A stretch of 64,000 nucleotides of DNA from Rhizobium sp. J15 (lineage in GTDB: Bacteria > Pseudomonadota > Alphaproteobacteria > Rhizobiales > Rhizobiaceae), in NCBI RefSeq assembly GCF_002531825.1, contig NZ_NWSX01000008.1, positions 186,001 to 250,000 of the forward strand, read 5' to 3'. The notes beneath the pieces are model-generated. The model searched no databases. It was not told where the DNA came from and saw only the letters and a list, made by a program, of their open reading frames with translations. Position numbers and translations under genes: made by a program. Every line of letters begins with the position of its first letter. Position 1 is the stretch's first letter. Positions 45,285 to 54,719 of this stretch are shown one piece after another.

Positions 45285-46190
45285 TCATGCCGCCTTCCGA
45301 TCGGAACGAGGCACGAGATCCGCAAGCCTGTCGCTGAGATGATCGGCGTCGACGGGCGCGCGCAGCTTTTTGTCGGTGTTATCGAAATAAAGATAGACGT
45401 CCCGGCCCTTGGCTCGCGCCGGCAGCGGCTCCAGCACCCGCGTCGCGTTGTCGGGTTCTCTGCCCTTCGCCCAGGCGCGGATGCGTTCGGCCCATACGTC
45501 GAGTGCCTCATCCTCGTAGCCGCTGATGTAGAGCTGTTCGGAACCATGCAGCCGGCAATAGATGAAGTCGGCGGTGATGTCCATCAACAGCGGCCATTGC
45601 ACCGTGTCGGCGCAGACCAAGGCGGCGTTATGTCGCCTCAGCATCTTGATGAACGTGGCTGAGCGGAAGCTGTCGTTGCGGATTTCGAGCGCATGGCGGA
45701 TCGGCTGATGGCCGTCGCTTTCGAGCCAAGCCTGTTTGAGTCGCTCATCATGCCGCCTGGCAAGAGCTGTCGCTGCATCGTGGTCATGCGGCAGCAGCGA
45801 CAGGAAATTTTCGAAACGATCGGGGTCGAAGGCCATGTTCGGCGGGAATTGCCAGAGGATCGGCCCAAGCTTGGGGCCGAGCCGCAGCAGCCCGGAAGCG
45901 AAGAAGTTGGCAAGCGGCGCCTCGATCTCCTTCAGCCGCCGCACATGGGTGATGAAGCGCGGCCCCTTGACCGCAAAGACGAAATCGTCGGGCGTTTCGT
46001 CCCGCCAGCGGCCGAAGCTTTCGGGCCGCTGCAATCCGTAGAAGGTGCCGTTGATCTCGATCGAACGGAAGTGCCGGGCGACGTAGGAAAGCTCCTGCTT
46101 CTGCGGCAGGCCTTCCGGATAGAATTGGCCGCGCCAGGGCGCATAGGTCCAGCCGGATATGCCGATGCGCACCGCTCCCGTCTTCTTCAT
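45285..46190 (-). CDS. DUF72 family protein
   Basis: A 301-residue TIM-barrel-like protein. RIGISGWTYAPWRGQFYPEG is the family start, and SIEINGTFYGLQRPESFGRW, FVFAVKGPRFITHVRRLKE and FIYCRLHGSEQLYISGY are the DUF72 blocks. The family is related to YecE; its reaction is not established. It lies downstream of dnaN (56-base gap) on the same strand. The gap has a short CCCGTC/GACGGG inverted repeat. Confidence 0.92.
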   Translation of the reverse strand: MKKTGAVRIGISGWTYAPWRGQFYPEGLPQKQELSYVARHFRSIEINGTFYGLQRPESFGRWRDETPDDFVFAVKGPRFITHVRRLKEIEAPLANFFASGLLRLGPKLGPILWQFPPNMAFDPDRFENFLSLLPHDHDAATALARRHDERLKQAWLESDGHQPIRHALEIRNDSFRSATFIKMLRRHNAALVCADTVQWPLLMDITADFIYCRLHGSEQLYISGYEDEALDVWAERIRAWAKGREPDNATRVLEPLPARAKGRDVYLYFDNTDKKLRAPVDADHLSDRLADLVPRSDRKAA

Positions 46191-46246
46191 CCCGTCATCC
46201 TCCGGTTCGACGGGAGGAAAACCGGAAACGGGCGCCTTCGTTCCCG

Positions 46247-47365
46247 TCAGACGCGCATCGGCATCAGCACGTAGAGCGCGTCGTCGCCGGCGGTGTCGCG
46301 GATCAGCGTCGGCGAGCCGGCATCGGCCAGCAGGAAGATTGCTTCCTCACCGGAAAGCTGCGCGGTGATGTCGAGCAGGTACTTGGCATTGAAGCCGATT
46401 TCCATCGAATCCGTATCGTAGCCGACGGCGACTTCTTCCGTGGCGCTGCCGGAATCCGGATTGTTGACGGTCAGCATCAGCTGTCCGTCGGAAAGCGCCA
46501 GCTTCACCGCGCGGCCGCGCTCGGAGGAGATGGTCGACACACGGTCGACGGCCTGGGCGAAGGTCGTGCAGTCGACGCGCATTTCCTTGTCGTTGCCGGT
46601 CGGGATGACGCGCTGATAGTCGGGGAAAGTACCGTCGATCAGCTTCGAGGTCAGAACGATCGAGCCGATCGTCATGCGGATCTTGGCGTCGGAAACTTCG
46701 ACGGTCACGATCGCTTCCGGGTTGTCGACCAGCTTCTGCAGCTCTCCGACCGTCTTGCGCGGAATGATAATGCCGGGCATGCCCTCCGAGCCCGAGGGCG
46801 CATCGACATCGGCGCGCGCCAGGCGGTGGCCGTCGGTGGCGACGGCCCTGAGCTTCAGGTCGCCTTTGCTTTCGATCGTATGGAAGAAAATGCCGTTGAG
46901 ATAGTAGCGCGTCTCTTCGGTCGAGATCGCAAACTGCGTGCGGTCGATCAGCATCTTCAGATCGGTCGCCTTCAGCTTGAAGGAATGCGTGAAGGTACCG
47001 GCGGTGAGATCGGGGAAGTCCGATTCCGGCAGGCATTGCAGCGAGAATTTCGAGCGGCCGGACTGCACGGTCATCGAGCCGCCGTCGGTGCTGGTGGCAA
47101 GCAGCACTTCGGAACCGTCGGGCAGCTTGCGCACGATATCGTAGAGAAGATGGGCCGGAACGGTGGTGGCGCCGGCCTGCTCGACGCTCGCCGGCGTCGC
47201 CTCTGTGATCTCGAGGTCGAGGTCGGTCGCCTTCATGTCGAGGTTCTGGCCGTCGGCCTTGAGCAGCACGTTGGACAGGATCGGGATCGTGTTGCGACGT
47301 TCGACCACGCGGTGGACGTGGTTCAGCGATTTCAACAGGTTTGACCGCTCAATAGTAATACGCAT
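46247..47365 (-). CDS. dnaN: DNA polymerase III subunit beta (sliding clamp)
   Basis: A 372-residue clamp of three similar domains. MRITIERSNLLKSLNHVHRV begins domain I, SEVLLATSTDGGSMTVQSGR lies near the domain I/II border, and the C-terminus ends in the classical YVLMPMRV. ISTEETRYYLNGIFFH and TNG-type VATDGHRLARAD are typical. As in other Rhizobiales, dnaN is away from dnaA. The weak upstream site is GCGGTAGC. It is divergent from rsmI across 262 bases. Confidence 0.97.
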   Translation of the reverse strand: MRITIERSNLLKSLNHVHRVVERRNTIPILSNVLLKADGQNLDMKATDLDLEITEATPASVEQAGATTVPAHLLYDIVRKLPDGSEVLLATSTDGGSMTVQSGRSKFSLQCLPESDFPDLTAGTFTHSFKLKATDLKMLIDRTQFAISTEETRYYLNGIFFHTIESKGDLKLRAVATDGHRLARADVDAPSGSEGMPGIIIPRKTVGELQKLVDNPEAIVTVEVSDAKIRMTIGSIVLTSKLIDGTFPDYQRVIPTGNDKEMRVDCTTFAQAVDRVSTISSERGRAVKLALSDGQLMLTVNNPDSGSATEEVAVGYDTDSMEIGFNAKYLLDITAQLSGEEAIFLLADAGSPTLIRDTAGDDALYVLMPMRV

Positions 47366-47627
47366 GGGATGCTACCGCTTTCGACCGTGACTGTCCGGGC
47401 GCTTCGAGCACCCGAAGAATGCCTGTCCCGACCTGAGGCCGGGGGAGTGGACGGGCAAAATGGCAGACTTCAGCACCGGTTTGCAAGAGGCATGGACGGC
47501 TCCGTGCCCGCATTTGCGGTTTTCCGGAGCAATCCTCACAGAAATCCGGACCCTTGCCGAAGCCGTGCCGCTCGCCCATAAAGGCCGATGAACCGGCAAG
47601 GCGCCGGCGGGACGGAAAGCAATCGGC

Positions 47628-48534
<907 letters not shown>

Positions 48535-48545
<11 letters not shown>

Positions 48546-48903
48546 CAATCTTGCTGCCATCAGAAGGAAGGCGCTGCGCCGCGGCCGCGTGTCGGAATAT
48601 GCCGCGGCCGTCTTCCTGATGCTGAAGGGCTACCGCATCCTCGCTCTGCGCCACCGCACGAAACTGGGCGAGATCGATATCATTGCCCGCAAGGGCGATC
48701 TCGCCGTCTTCGTCGAGGTCAAGGCCCGCCATGGCGAGGCGGCGGCTGTCGATGCCGTCTCCATCGCCTCGCAGAAGCGCATAAGGGCGGCAAGCGACCT
48801 CTGGCTCGCCCGCCAGGCCGATCATGCCCGTCTTTCGCAGCGCTACGATATTGTGGCGATCATGCCCGGCCGGCTGCCGCGGCACTTTCCGGATGCCTTC
48901 TAG
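48535..48903 (+). CDS. YraN family protein (UPF0102), endonuclease-like
   Basis: A 122-residue protein with a restriction-endonuclease-like core: EYAAAVFLMLKGYRILALRH, KLGEIDIIARKGDLAVFVEVKAR (Asp and EVK of a PD-ExK-type motif), then ARLSQRYDIVAIMPGRL. The molecular role is not established. It overlaps rsmI by 11 bases, the normal arrangement in many proteobacteria. The gene that often follows, gshB, is instead 5.8 kb away, with the LacI/transporter block between. Confidence 0.92.
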
Positions 48904-48904
48904 G

Positions 48905-48983
48905 GCATGATGCCGAAAAGTGTGAGCGGTTTTCGGACGACATCATGCTCCAAAGCCCGTCGTGCAAAGATCGCGACGTGCTT
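48905..48983. repeat. RIME/ABC-like intergenic element
   Basis: The first hairpin is GCATGATG-CCGAAAA ... TTTTCGG-ACGA-CATCATGC (48905-48948). A second block, AAAGCCCGTCGTGCAAAGATCGCGACGTGCTTT (given as positions 48951-48983), follows. This is the best preserved copy of the family also at 6656 and, in part, 43221. Confidence 0.85.
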
Positions 48984-49106
48984 TCGCCCAGTGCCTTTTC
49001 GGTTCAACAGTTCGAGATCGTTAAAATTTTACTTCCGGCTTGAACGGCCTCCTTACGACTCTCTGCTATCTCCCGCCTTGGTAGGGTGGCAATTGGGGGT
49101 TGGTTC

Positions 49107-49610
49107 ATGGCCTTGAAGATGATGCTTGCAAGCGCGGTCGCCATGGCGGCGCGATCGGTGCCTTATGTCGCGCTGAAGCCGGCCGGGAAATCCTTCGTCG
49201 CCCATGCGAGCGACATGCTGCCGCTGAAATCGACGCCGATCAATCCGGACTGGATCATCAGCGGCAATCCCGAAGCCCGCACCGCCGAACATTCGCGCGG
49301 CCATGACGAGGCCTCGCTGACGGCGATCTGGGACTGCACGGCGGGCGAATTCCGCTGGTATTTCGGCTGGGACGAGACCGTGATGATCCTCGAAGGCGAG
49401 GTCCATATCACCGCCGAGGATGGGACGGAGCGAACCCTCAGCGTCGGCGACGTCGCCTTTTTCGCGGGCGGAACCTGGGCAAGCTGGCGGGTCGACAACT
49501 ACGTCCGCAAGGTTGCCTTCCTGCGCAAGCCTTTCCCGAAGCCCCTGGCGATCGCCTATCGTCTCCGCAACATGCTGCGCAATGGCGGCAACCAGGGCAT
49601 CGCCGCCTGA
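49107..49610 (+). CDS. Cupin domain-containing protein
   Basis: A 167-residue small beta-barrel protein of the DUF861/cupin_3 type. FRWYFGWDETVMILEGEVHI (near residues 91-110) and DGTERTLSVGDVAFFAGGTW (near residues 113-132) are the two cupin motifs. The usual His metal ligands are largely absent, as in many EutQ-like members. An N-terminal stretch (MLASAVAMAARSVP) is mildly hydrophobic. The ATG at 49107 is preferred to 49086. Function unknown; it stands between the repeat and the LacI gene. Confidence 0.87.
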   Translation: MALKMMLASAVAMAARSVPYVALKPAGKSFVAHASDMLPLKSTPINPDWIISGNPEARTAEHSRGHDEASLTAIWDCTAGEFRWYFGWDETVMILEGEVHITAEDGTERTLSVGDVAFFAGGTWASWRVDNYVRKVAFLRKPFPKPLAIAYRLRNMLRNGGNQGIAA

Positions 49611-49640
49611 TATCCGCCGCCGGCAGCAGCCGGTCATGCG

Positions 49641-50648
49641 TTAATCGGGCTGAGGCGGGGCGGTCGTCTCCCCCTCCAGCACCTCGCAGGGAAACAGGAT
49701 CGGATTGTCGAGGGCAGGCGCGGTGCGCTTGTTCAACAGGACAGCCACTGCGGCTGCGGCCACGTCCTGAATCGGCTGTTTCACCGTCGTCAGCCGCGGC
49801 GTCGTCATGCTGGCGAGCGGGATGCCGTCGAAGCCGACGATGGAAAGCGCTGCCGGAATCGGGATTCCGAGATCGTGGGCCGCCCTCATGCAGCCGATGG
49901 CCTGCTGGTCGGAACTTGCGAATATCGCCGTCGGCCGCTCGTTGCGGGCGCGCGCCAGAAGATAATTCCCCGCGGAACGGCCGCTCTCATAGTCGAACGC
50001 CGCCTCGGCGATCAGCGGCGGTCCGGCCAGTTTCGGGCCGCCCGCCTGTTCCATGGCGTCAAGATAGCCTCTCAGTCGGTCGTTGGCCGGGACGGAATCT
50101 CCGGGCCCCGAAATGAAGCCGATGCGGCGATGGCCGAGCTTCAGAAGATGCTCGACGCCGAGACGGACGCCGTTGCGGTGGTCGGAGGCGATGCCGGAAT
50201 AGCCGGGCATGAGACGGTCGACGACCACGATCGGCAAGCCTTTCGGCAGCTTGATCGTGTGGAAATCATTGCTGGGAACCAGAATGATGCCGTCGACCTT
50301 CCGGCTCGTCAGCTGTCTGATGCGATCAGCCTCCTTGGCGGCATGATCGAGCGAGGTCATGACGATGATATTATAGCCGTGATTGGCCGCCGCCTGTTCC
50401 GCCGATTGCACCAGTTCCGAGAAGAACGGATTGGTCAGATCGGGAATCACGATGCCGATGAGGCGACTGACCTTGCTGCGCATGCTTCTCGCGGAGGGGT
50501 CGGGCGTGTAGCCGAGTTCCTTGATGATGTCGCCGACGCGCGCCCGCAATTCCTTCGTCACCGAGGGATGATCGTTCAAAACCCTGGAAACGGTCCCGGT
50601 GGAAACACCCGCAAGCCTGGCAACGTCCCTGATCCCGACCTTTGACAT
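49641..50648 (-). CDS. LacI-family transcriptional regulator
   Basis: A 335-residue regulator. GIRDVARLAGVSTGTVSRVL (residues 5-24) is the LacI helix-turn-helix with hinge helix ending near SARSMRSKVSRLIGI, and the sugar-binding domain continues to the C-terminus (IVGFDGIPLASMTTPRLTTV). It is divergent from the sugar ABC-transporter operon. Two identical GalR/LacI-type operators lie in the gap. It probably represses the transporter until a sugar binds. Confidence 0.93.
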   Translation of the reverse strand: MSKVGIRDVARLAGVSTGTVSRVLNDHPSVTKELRARVGDIIKELGYTPDPSARSMRSKVSRLIGIVIPDLTNPFFSELVQSAEQAAANHGYNIIVMTSLDHAAKEADRIRQLTSRKVDGIILVPSNDFHTIKLPKGLPIVVVDRLMPGYSGIASDHRNGVRLGVEHLLKLGHRRIGFISGPGDSVPANDRLRGYLDAMEQAGGPKLAGPPLIAEAAFDYESGRSAGNYLLARARNERPTAIFASSDQQAIGCMRAAHDLGIPIPAALSIVGFDGIPLASMTTPRLTTVKQPIQDVAAAAVAVLLNKRTAPALDNPILFPCEVLEGETTAPPQPD

Positions 50649-50797
50649 GACAGAAATGGATGCCCTTCATCTTCGCCTTCGAAAGAACGCCCGAGGCGCC
50701 TGATCGAGGCTTTCAGCTAATGGTCTTTGCCGCCCTCGTCAAAGGGCTGCCGTTCATTTCGATGGCCAGTTTCCACGGCGATGCGGCGAACATTACA

Positions 50798-50811
50798 TGG
50801 AAACGGTTCAT
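50798..50811. promoter_or_regulatory. LacI/GalR-type operator, copy 1
   Basis: TGGAAACGGTTCAT, close to the pseudo-palindromic TGRAACCGTTYCA pattern of this family. It lies 150 bases from the LacI start and 168 from the binding-protein gene. Confidence 0.7.
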
Positions 50812-50912
50812 CATCCAGCTTTCCCCGGCGTCGATCAATATGGTTACAGCGAGCGATTTGCGCTGATTTCGTCGGCTTGACAATTTCTGGAGGCATGTTA
50901 CCCATTTGGCGT

Positions 50913-50926
50913 TGGAAACGGTTCAT
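50913..50926. promoter_or_regulatory. LacI/GalR-type operator, copy 2
   Basis: An identical copy of the sequence at 50798, 115 bases away (about 11 helical turns). It lies 53 bases before the binding-protein gene, fitting looping repression. Confidence 0.75.
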
Positions 50927-50978
50927 TTGCCGCGGGCAACTCAGATGGAGCTGAGGCCAGGGCCGTTCGGGAGGAAAA

Positions 50979-51962
50979 ATGTCCAATTTTAAGAATGAAT
51001 CCGCCTTGATCAATGCACCGCGCCGTGCGGCCTTGAAGCTCGGCCTCGCCGGCACCCTGGTGCTGGCGCTGTCCTGCGGCGTGTCGCCGGCCTTTGCGGC
51101 CGAGAAGCCGAAGGTCGGCCTGATCATGAAATCCTTGTCGAACGAGTTCTTCAAACAGATGAAGGCCGGCGCCGACAAATATGCGGCCGAAAACAAGGAC
51201 AAGTTCGATTTCAAGGCCGTCGGCATGAAGGACGAGCGTGATTTCGCCGCTCAGGTCGATGCCGTCGAAAACTTCGTCACCCAGAAATACGACATCATCG
51301 TCGTCGCGCCCGCCGATTCGAAGGCGATGGCCACCCCGCTGGCAAAGGCGGTCAAGGCAGGCGTCAAGGTCATCAATATTGACGTGCCGCTCGATGCCGA
51401 TGCAAAGAAGGCGGCCGGCATCGATCTCGCTTTCTTCGGCCCTGACAACAAGGAAGGGGCAAAGCTTGCGGGCGATGCGCTTGCCAAGGATCTGGGCCCG
51501 GGCGCCAAGGTCGTCATCCTCGAGGGCAATCCCGAGGCCGACAATGCCAAGGAGCGCAAGCAAGGCTTCATGGACTCGGTCAAATCGGGCAAGCTCGAGC
51601 TTCTCGACAGCAAGACTGCCCATTGGGAGACCGAGGAAGCCAATACCGTCATGACCAATTTCCTGACGAAGTATAAGGATATCCAGGGCGTCATGGCCGC
51701 CAACGACTCCATGGCTCTCGGCGTCGTCAAGGCTCTCGATGCGACCGGCCAGGCCGGCAAGATCAAGGTCGTCGGCTTCGACAACATTCCGCCGGTTCAG
51801 CCGCTGATCAAGGATGGCAAGATGCTCGCCACCGTCGAGCAGTATGGCGCGCAGATGGCGGTCATGGGCATCGACTATGGCATGCGCGAACTTGCCGGCG
51901 AGAAATTCACCGGCTGGGTCAAGACCGACGTCAAGCTCGTCACGTCAGCCGATCTCAAATAA
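50979..51962 (+). CDS. Sugar ABC transporter, periplasmic binding protein (RbsB/peripla_BP_4 type)
   Basis: A 327-residue exported protein. The signal peptide includes LGLAGTLVLALSCGVSPAFA. The mature part begins KPKVGLIMKSLSNEFFKQM, with DIIVVAPADSKAM, GVKVINIDVPLDADA and the hinge-region LAFFGPDNKEGAK typical of type I carbohydrate-binding proteins (ribose, galactose and inositol class). The last residues TDVKLVTSADLK are normal. A strong double hairpin follows the gene before the ATPase. The ligand cannot be deduced. Confidence 0.93.
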   Translation: MSNFKNESALINAPRRAALKLGLAGTLVLALSCGVSPAFAAEKPKVGLIMKSLSNEFFKQMKAGADKYAAENKDKFDFKAVGMKDERDFAAQVDAVENFVTQKYDIIVVAPADSKAMATPLAKAVKAGVKVINIDVPLDADAKKAAGIDLAFFGPDNKEGAKLAGDALAKDLGPGAKVVILEGNPEADNAKERKQGFMDSVKSGKLELLDSKTAHWETEEANTVMTNFLTKYKDIQGVMAANDSMALGVVKALDATGQAGKIKVVGFDNIPPVQPLIKDGKMLATVEQYGAQMAVMGIDYGMRELAGEKFTGWVKTDVKLVTSADLK

Positions 51963-51990
51963 TCGGGATTGCCGACTGCAAGGTAAAGGA

Positions 51991-52049
51991 GGCGCCGGCC
52001 GATGGCTGGCGCCAGCCGCTCCCGATGAGGCCTGCTTTCGGCCTCGGGA
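51991..52049 (+). other. Double hairpin between binding-protein and ATPase genes
   Basis: The first stem, GGCGCCGGCC/GGCTGGCGCC, has a GAT loop and a single G-U pair (51991-52013). The second, TCCCGA..AGGCC/GGCCT..CGGGA, spans 52020-52049. Such structures commonly protect the 3' end of abundant binding-protein mRNA and reduce downstream expression. Confidence 0.7.
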
Positions 52050-52109
52050 TGTGCGCCGCGTGTCCCTTTACGCATAAACGGCGCTGCAACATTCCGAATT
52101 GAACAGACC

Positions 52110-53645
52110 ATGCATGAGGCCGACGTGTCAGACGCACCAGATGACGACATCCTGAAGCTGGAAGGAATCGGCAAGCGCTTCCCCGGCGTCGTGGCGCTCA
52201 AGGATGTTTCCATGCGGATCGGCCGCGGCAAGGGGCACGTTCTTCTCGGTGAAAACGGCGCGGGAAAATCGACCCTGATCAATCTGCTCGGCGGCGTCTT
52301 CCGGCCGGATGACGGCCAAATCCTGTTTGATGGCCAACAGTATCATCCGTCCTCGCCCCTGGAGGCGTTCAGGGCCGGCATCCGCGTCATTCACCAGGAA
52401 TTGCATCCGCTTTCCAACCTGACGGTCGCGGAAAACCTGCTCTTCGAGCATCTGCCGCGCCGATATGGATTGGTGAACTACAAGGCGATGAACAAGAGGG
52501 CCTCCGAACTCCTGGAAGAGGTCGGCCTCGACGTCGCCCCGACGACGCTGGCGAGCCGCCTCAGCGTCGCGCAGCTTCAGCTCGTCGAGATCGCCAAGGC
52601 GCTTTGCTACGAAAGCAAGCTTCTCGTTCTCGACGAACCCACGGCAACCCTGACCTCCAAGGAGGTCGATCGCCTCTTCGAAATTCTCAAGCGCCTGAAG
52701 AGCCGAGGCGTGACCACGCTCTACATCTCCCACAGGCTGGAGGAGATCTTCGAAGTCGGCGACGATGTGACGGTGCTGCGCGACGGCCAGCACGTGATCA
52801 CCCGCCCGCTGTCCGGTCTTGCCATTCCTGACATCGTCGAGCTCATGGTCGGCCGCAAGCTTTCCGATCACGGCGTCTTCCGCAGCGACAGCGCCGTATC
52901 CGGCGAGGCGCTCGGCGTTTCCCGCCTGAAGGTGACGCGCAACAGCCCGGAACTGTCCTTCTCCGTGGCAAAGGGAGAAATCGTCGGCATTGCCGGCCTT
53001 GTCGGCAGCGGCCGGACGGAGGCGGTTCGCGCCATATTCGGCGCCGACGCCAAGGCAGCCGGCGAAATCCGTTTGAACGGCGAACCGGTCGAGATCAATT
53101 CGCCCAAGGATGCCGTTGCGGCCGGGCTGTGTCTCGCGACCGAAGACCGCAAGATGCAGGGCCTGATGCTCGACATGAGCTGCGCCGAAAACGCCACCAT
53201 CACCGATCTCGCCAAGATCTCCCGCAATGGCCTGATCAGCGGCAAGGCGGAGGATGGTCACGCAGAGCGTCTGGTGCGCGAGCTCAGGATCAAGACCCCG
53301 TCCATCCGCCAGGCCGTCAGGACGTTTTCCGGCGGCAACCAGCAGAAGGTCGTCATTGCCAAATGGCTGTTCCGCGGTCCCAAGGTCCTGATTTTCGATG
53401 AACCCACCCGCGGCATCGACGTCGGTGCCAAGGCCGAGATCTATGAGCTTCTGTGGAAGTTCGCGGCCGAGGGCAAGGGTGTCCTTGTCGTGTCTTCGGA
53501 TCTGCCGGAGCTCATCGGCATCTGCCATCGCATCATCGTCTTCTCCGACGGCAAGATATCAGGTGAAATAGTCCGGGAAGATTTCGACGAGAGCAGGATC
53601 CTTTCGCTTGCCTACAAGGAGTACAGCCGTGTCCGCCAGCATTGA
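52110..53645 (+). CDS. Sugar ABC transporter ATP-binding protein (RbsA/MglA type, two domains)
   Basis: A 511-residue duplicated ATPase. Domain 1 has Walker A GENGAGKST, signature LSVAQLQLVEIAKAL and Walker B LLVLDEPTATLT. Domain 2 has the degenerate Walker A GLVGSGRTE, signature FSGGNQQKVVIAKWL and Walker B LIFDEPTRGIDVG. This asymmetry is normal for the CUT2 carbohydrate family. The 3' end overlaps the permease gene by 17 bases, so the two are coupled. The N-terminal start could also be a few codons downstream. Confidence 0.95.
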   Translation: MHEADVSDAPDDDILKLEGIGKRFPGVVALKDVSMRIGRGKGHVLLGENGAGKSTLINLLGGVFRPDDGQILFDGQQYHPSSPLEAFRAGIRVIHQELHPLSNLTVAENLLFEHLPRRYGLVNYKAMNKRASELLEEVGLDVAPTTLASRLSVAQLQLVEIAKALCYESKLLVLDEPTATLTSKEVDRLFEILKRLKSRGVTTLYISHRLEEIFEVGDDVTVLRDGQHVITRPLSGLAIPDIVELMVGRKLSDHGVFRSDSAVSGEALGVSRLKVTRNSPELSFSVAKGEIVGIAGLVGSGRTEAVRAIFGADAKAAGEIRLNGEPVEINSPKDAVAAGLCLATEDRKMQGLMLDMSCAENATITDLAKISRNGLISGKAEDGHAERLVRELRIKTPSIRQAVRTFSGGNQQKVVIAKWLFRGPKVLIFDEPTRGIDVGAKAEIYELLWKFAAEGKGVLVVSSDLPELIGICHRIIVFSDGKISGEIVREDFDESRILSLAYKEYSRVRQH

Positions 53646-54657
53646 AAAACAGACCGAGGCGAAAGAGATGGGCTTCTGGGACAAGCTCATCCGGATCTCG
53701 ATGAAGGAGGCGGGCGTCGCGATCGCCCTCGTCCTGATCCTGGCGTTTTTCTCGGCGACGGCACCCTATTTTGCCACCCCGGAGAACTTCCTGAAGATCT
53801 TCGTGCAGATCGCCATCAATACGGTGCTTGCCTCGGGCATGACCTACGTCATCCTCGTCGGCGGCATTGATCTTTCTGTCGGCTCGCTGCTTGCCCTTTG
53901 CACGGTGATCGGCGCGACGATCATGATCAATCCGGCGTTTTCGCCATGGCAGGCAATCGTTCTCGCCTGCATGGCGTCGATGGGCACGGGTGCCGTCCTT
54001 GGCGCCATCAACGGCTGGATCTGCGAGAAGTGGAAGCTTCCGTCCTTCATCGTCACCCTCGGCATGCTGAACGTCGCAAGCGGCTTGGCCCGCGTCGTCA
54101 GCGACAATTCGACGATCACCGGCCTGCCGCAGCCTTTCGTCGATTTCGGCAACCTGATCTTCTGGGGCGTCTTTCCGTCGATCTTCCTGATTGCGATCGT
54201 CGTCGTCCTCATCGGCTGGTTCGTGCTGCGCTACACCGTCTTCGGCCGCTTCGTCTTCGCGATCGGCACCAATGAAGAGGCCGTGCGGCTGTCGGGGCAC
54301 GCGCCGAAGAAATACAAGATCGCCGTCTTCACGATCTCCGGTCTGACGGCCGGCATTGCCGCCATGGTCTATCTGCTGCGCCTCAATGTCGGCAGCCCGG
54401 TCGCCGGCATCGGCTACGAGCTGAACGCCATTGCCGCGGTCATCATCGGCGGCACCAGCCTTTCGGGCGGCAAGGGCTCGATCATCGGCACGCTGGTTGG
54501 CGCCTGCATTCTGCAGGTCCTGTCGACGGGATTGCAGCTGCTCGGCGCCGACGACAATATCAAGCCGATCGTCATCGGCGCGGTCATCGTGCTCGCCGTC
54601 GTTCTCGACAGCTATCGCGGCCGGCTGATGCGGATGCTCGAAACGCGAAGCCCTTGA
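53629..54657 (+). CDS. Sugar ABC transporter permease (RbsC type)
   Basis: A 342-residue permease with about 9-10 transmembrane segments. INTVLASGMTYVILVGGIDLSVG is shortened here as ASGMTYVILVGGIDLSVGSL (residues about 68-87), the family motif; GTSLSGGKGSIIGTLVGAC (near residues 279-297) is the second. The start is GTG at 53629, with AAGGAG 7 bases before it; the TTG at 53608 is not supported. It completes a CUT2 transporter with the two genes upstream. No catabolic gene follows; the next gene is gshB. Confidence 0.94.
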   Translation: MSASIEKQTEAKEMGFWDKLIRISMKEAGVAIALVLILAFFSATAPYFATPENFLKIFVQIAINTVLASGMTYVILVGGIDLSVGSLLALCTVIGATIMINPAFSPWQAIVLACMASMGTGAVLGAINGWICEKWKLPSFIVTLGMLNVASGLARVVSDNSTITGLPQPFVDFGNLIFWGVFPSIFLIAIVVVLIGWFVLRYTVFGRFVFAIGTNEEAVRLSGHAPKKYKIAVFTISGLTAGIAAMVYLLRLNVGSPVAGIGYELNAIAAVIIGGTSLSGGKGSIIGTLVGACILQVLSTGLQLLGADDNIKPIVIGAVIVLAVVLDSYRGRLMRMLETRSP

Positions 54658-54719
54658 TTGGCCGTTGCGTTTGATATCGGGCCGACCTACATCTGTCCGG
54701 CATTCAGCGAGGGACGGAA

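Noticed and set aside
53608..53628. TTG start for the permease gene
   Set aside because: AAGGAG is correctly placed for the GTG at 53629, which also gives the normal N-terminus.
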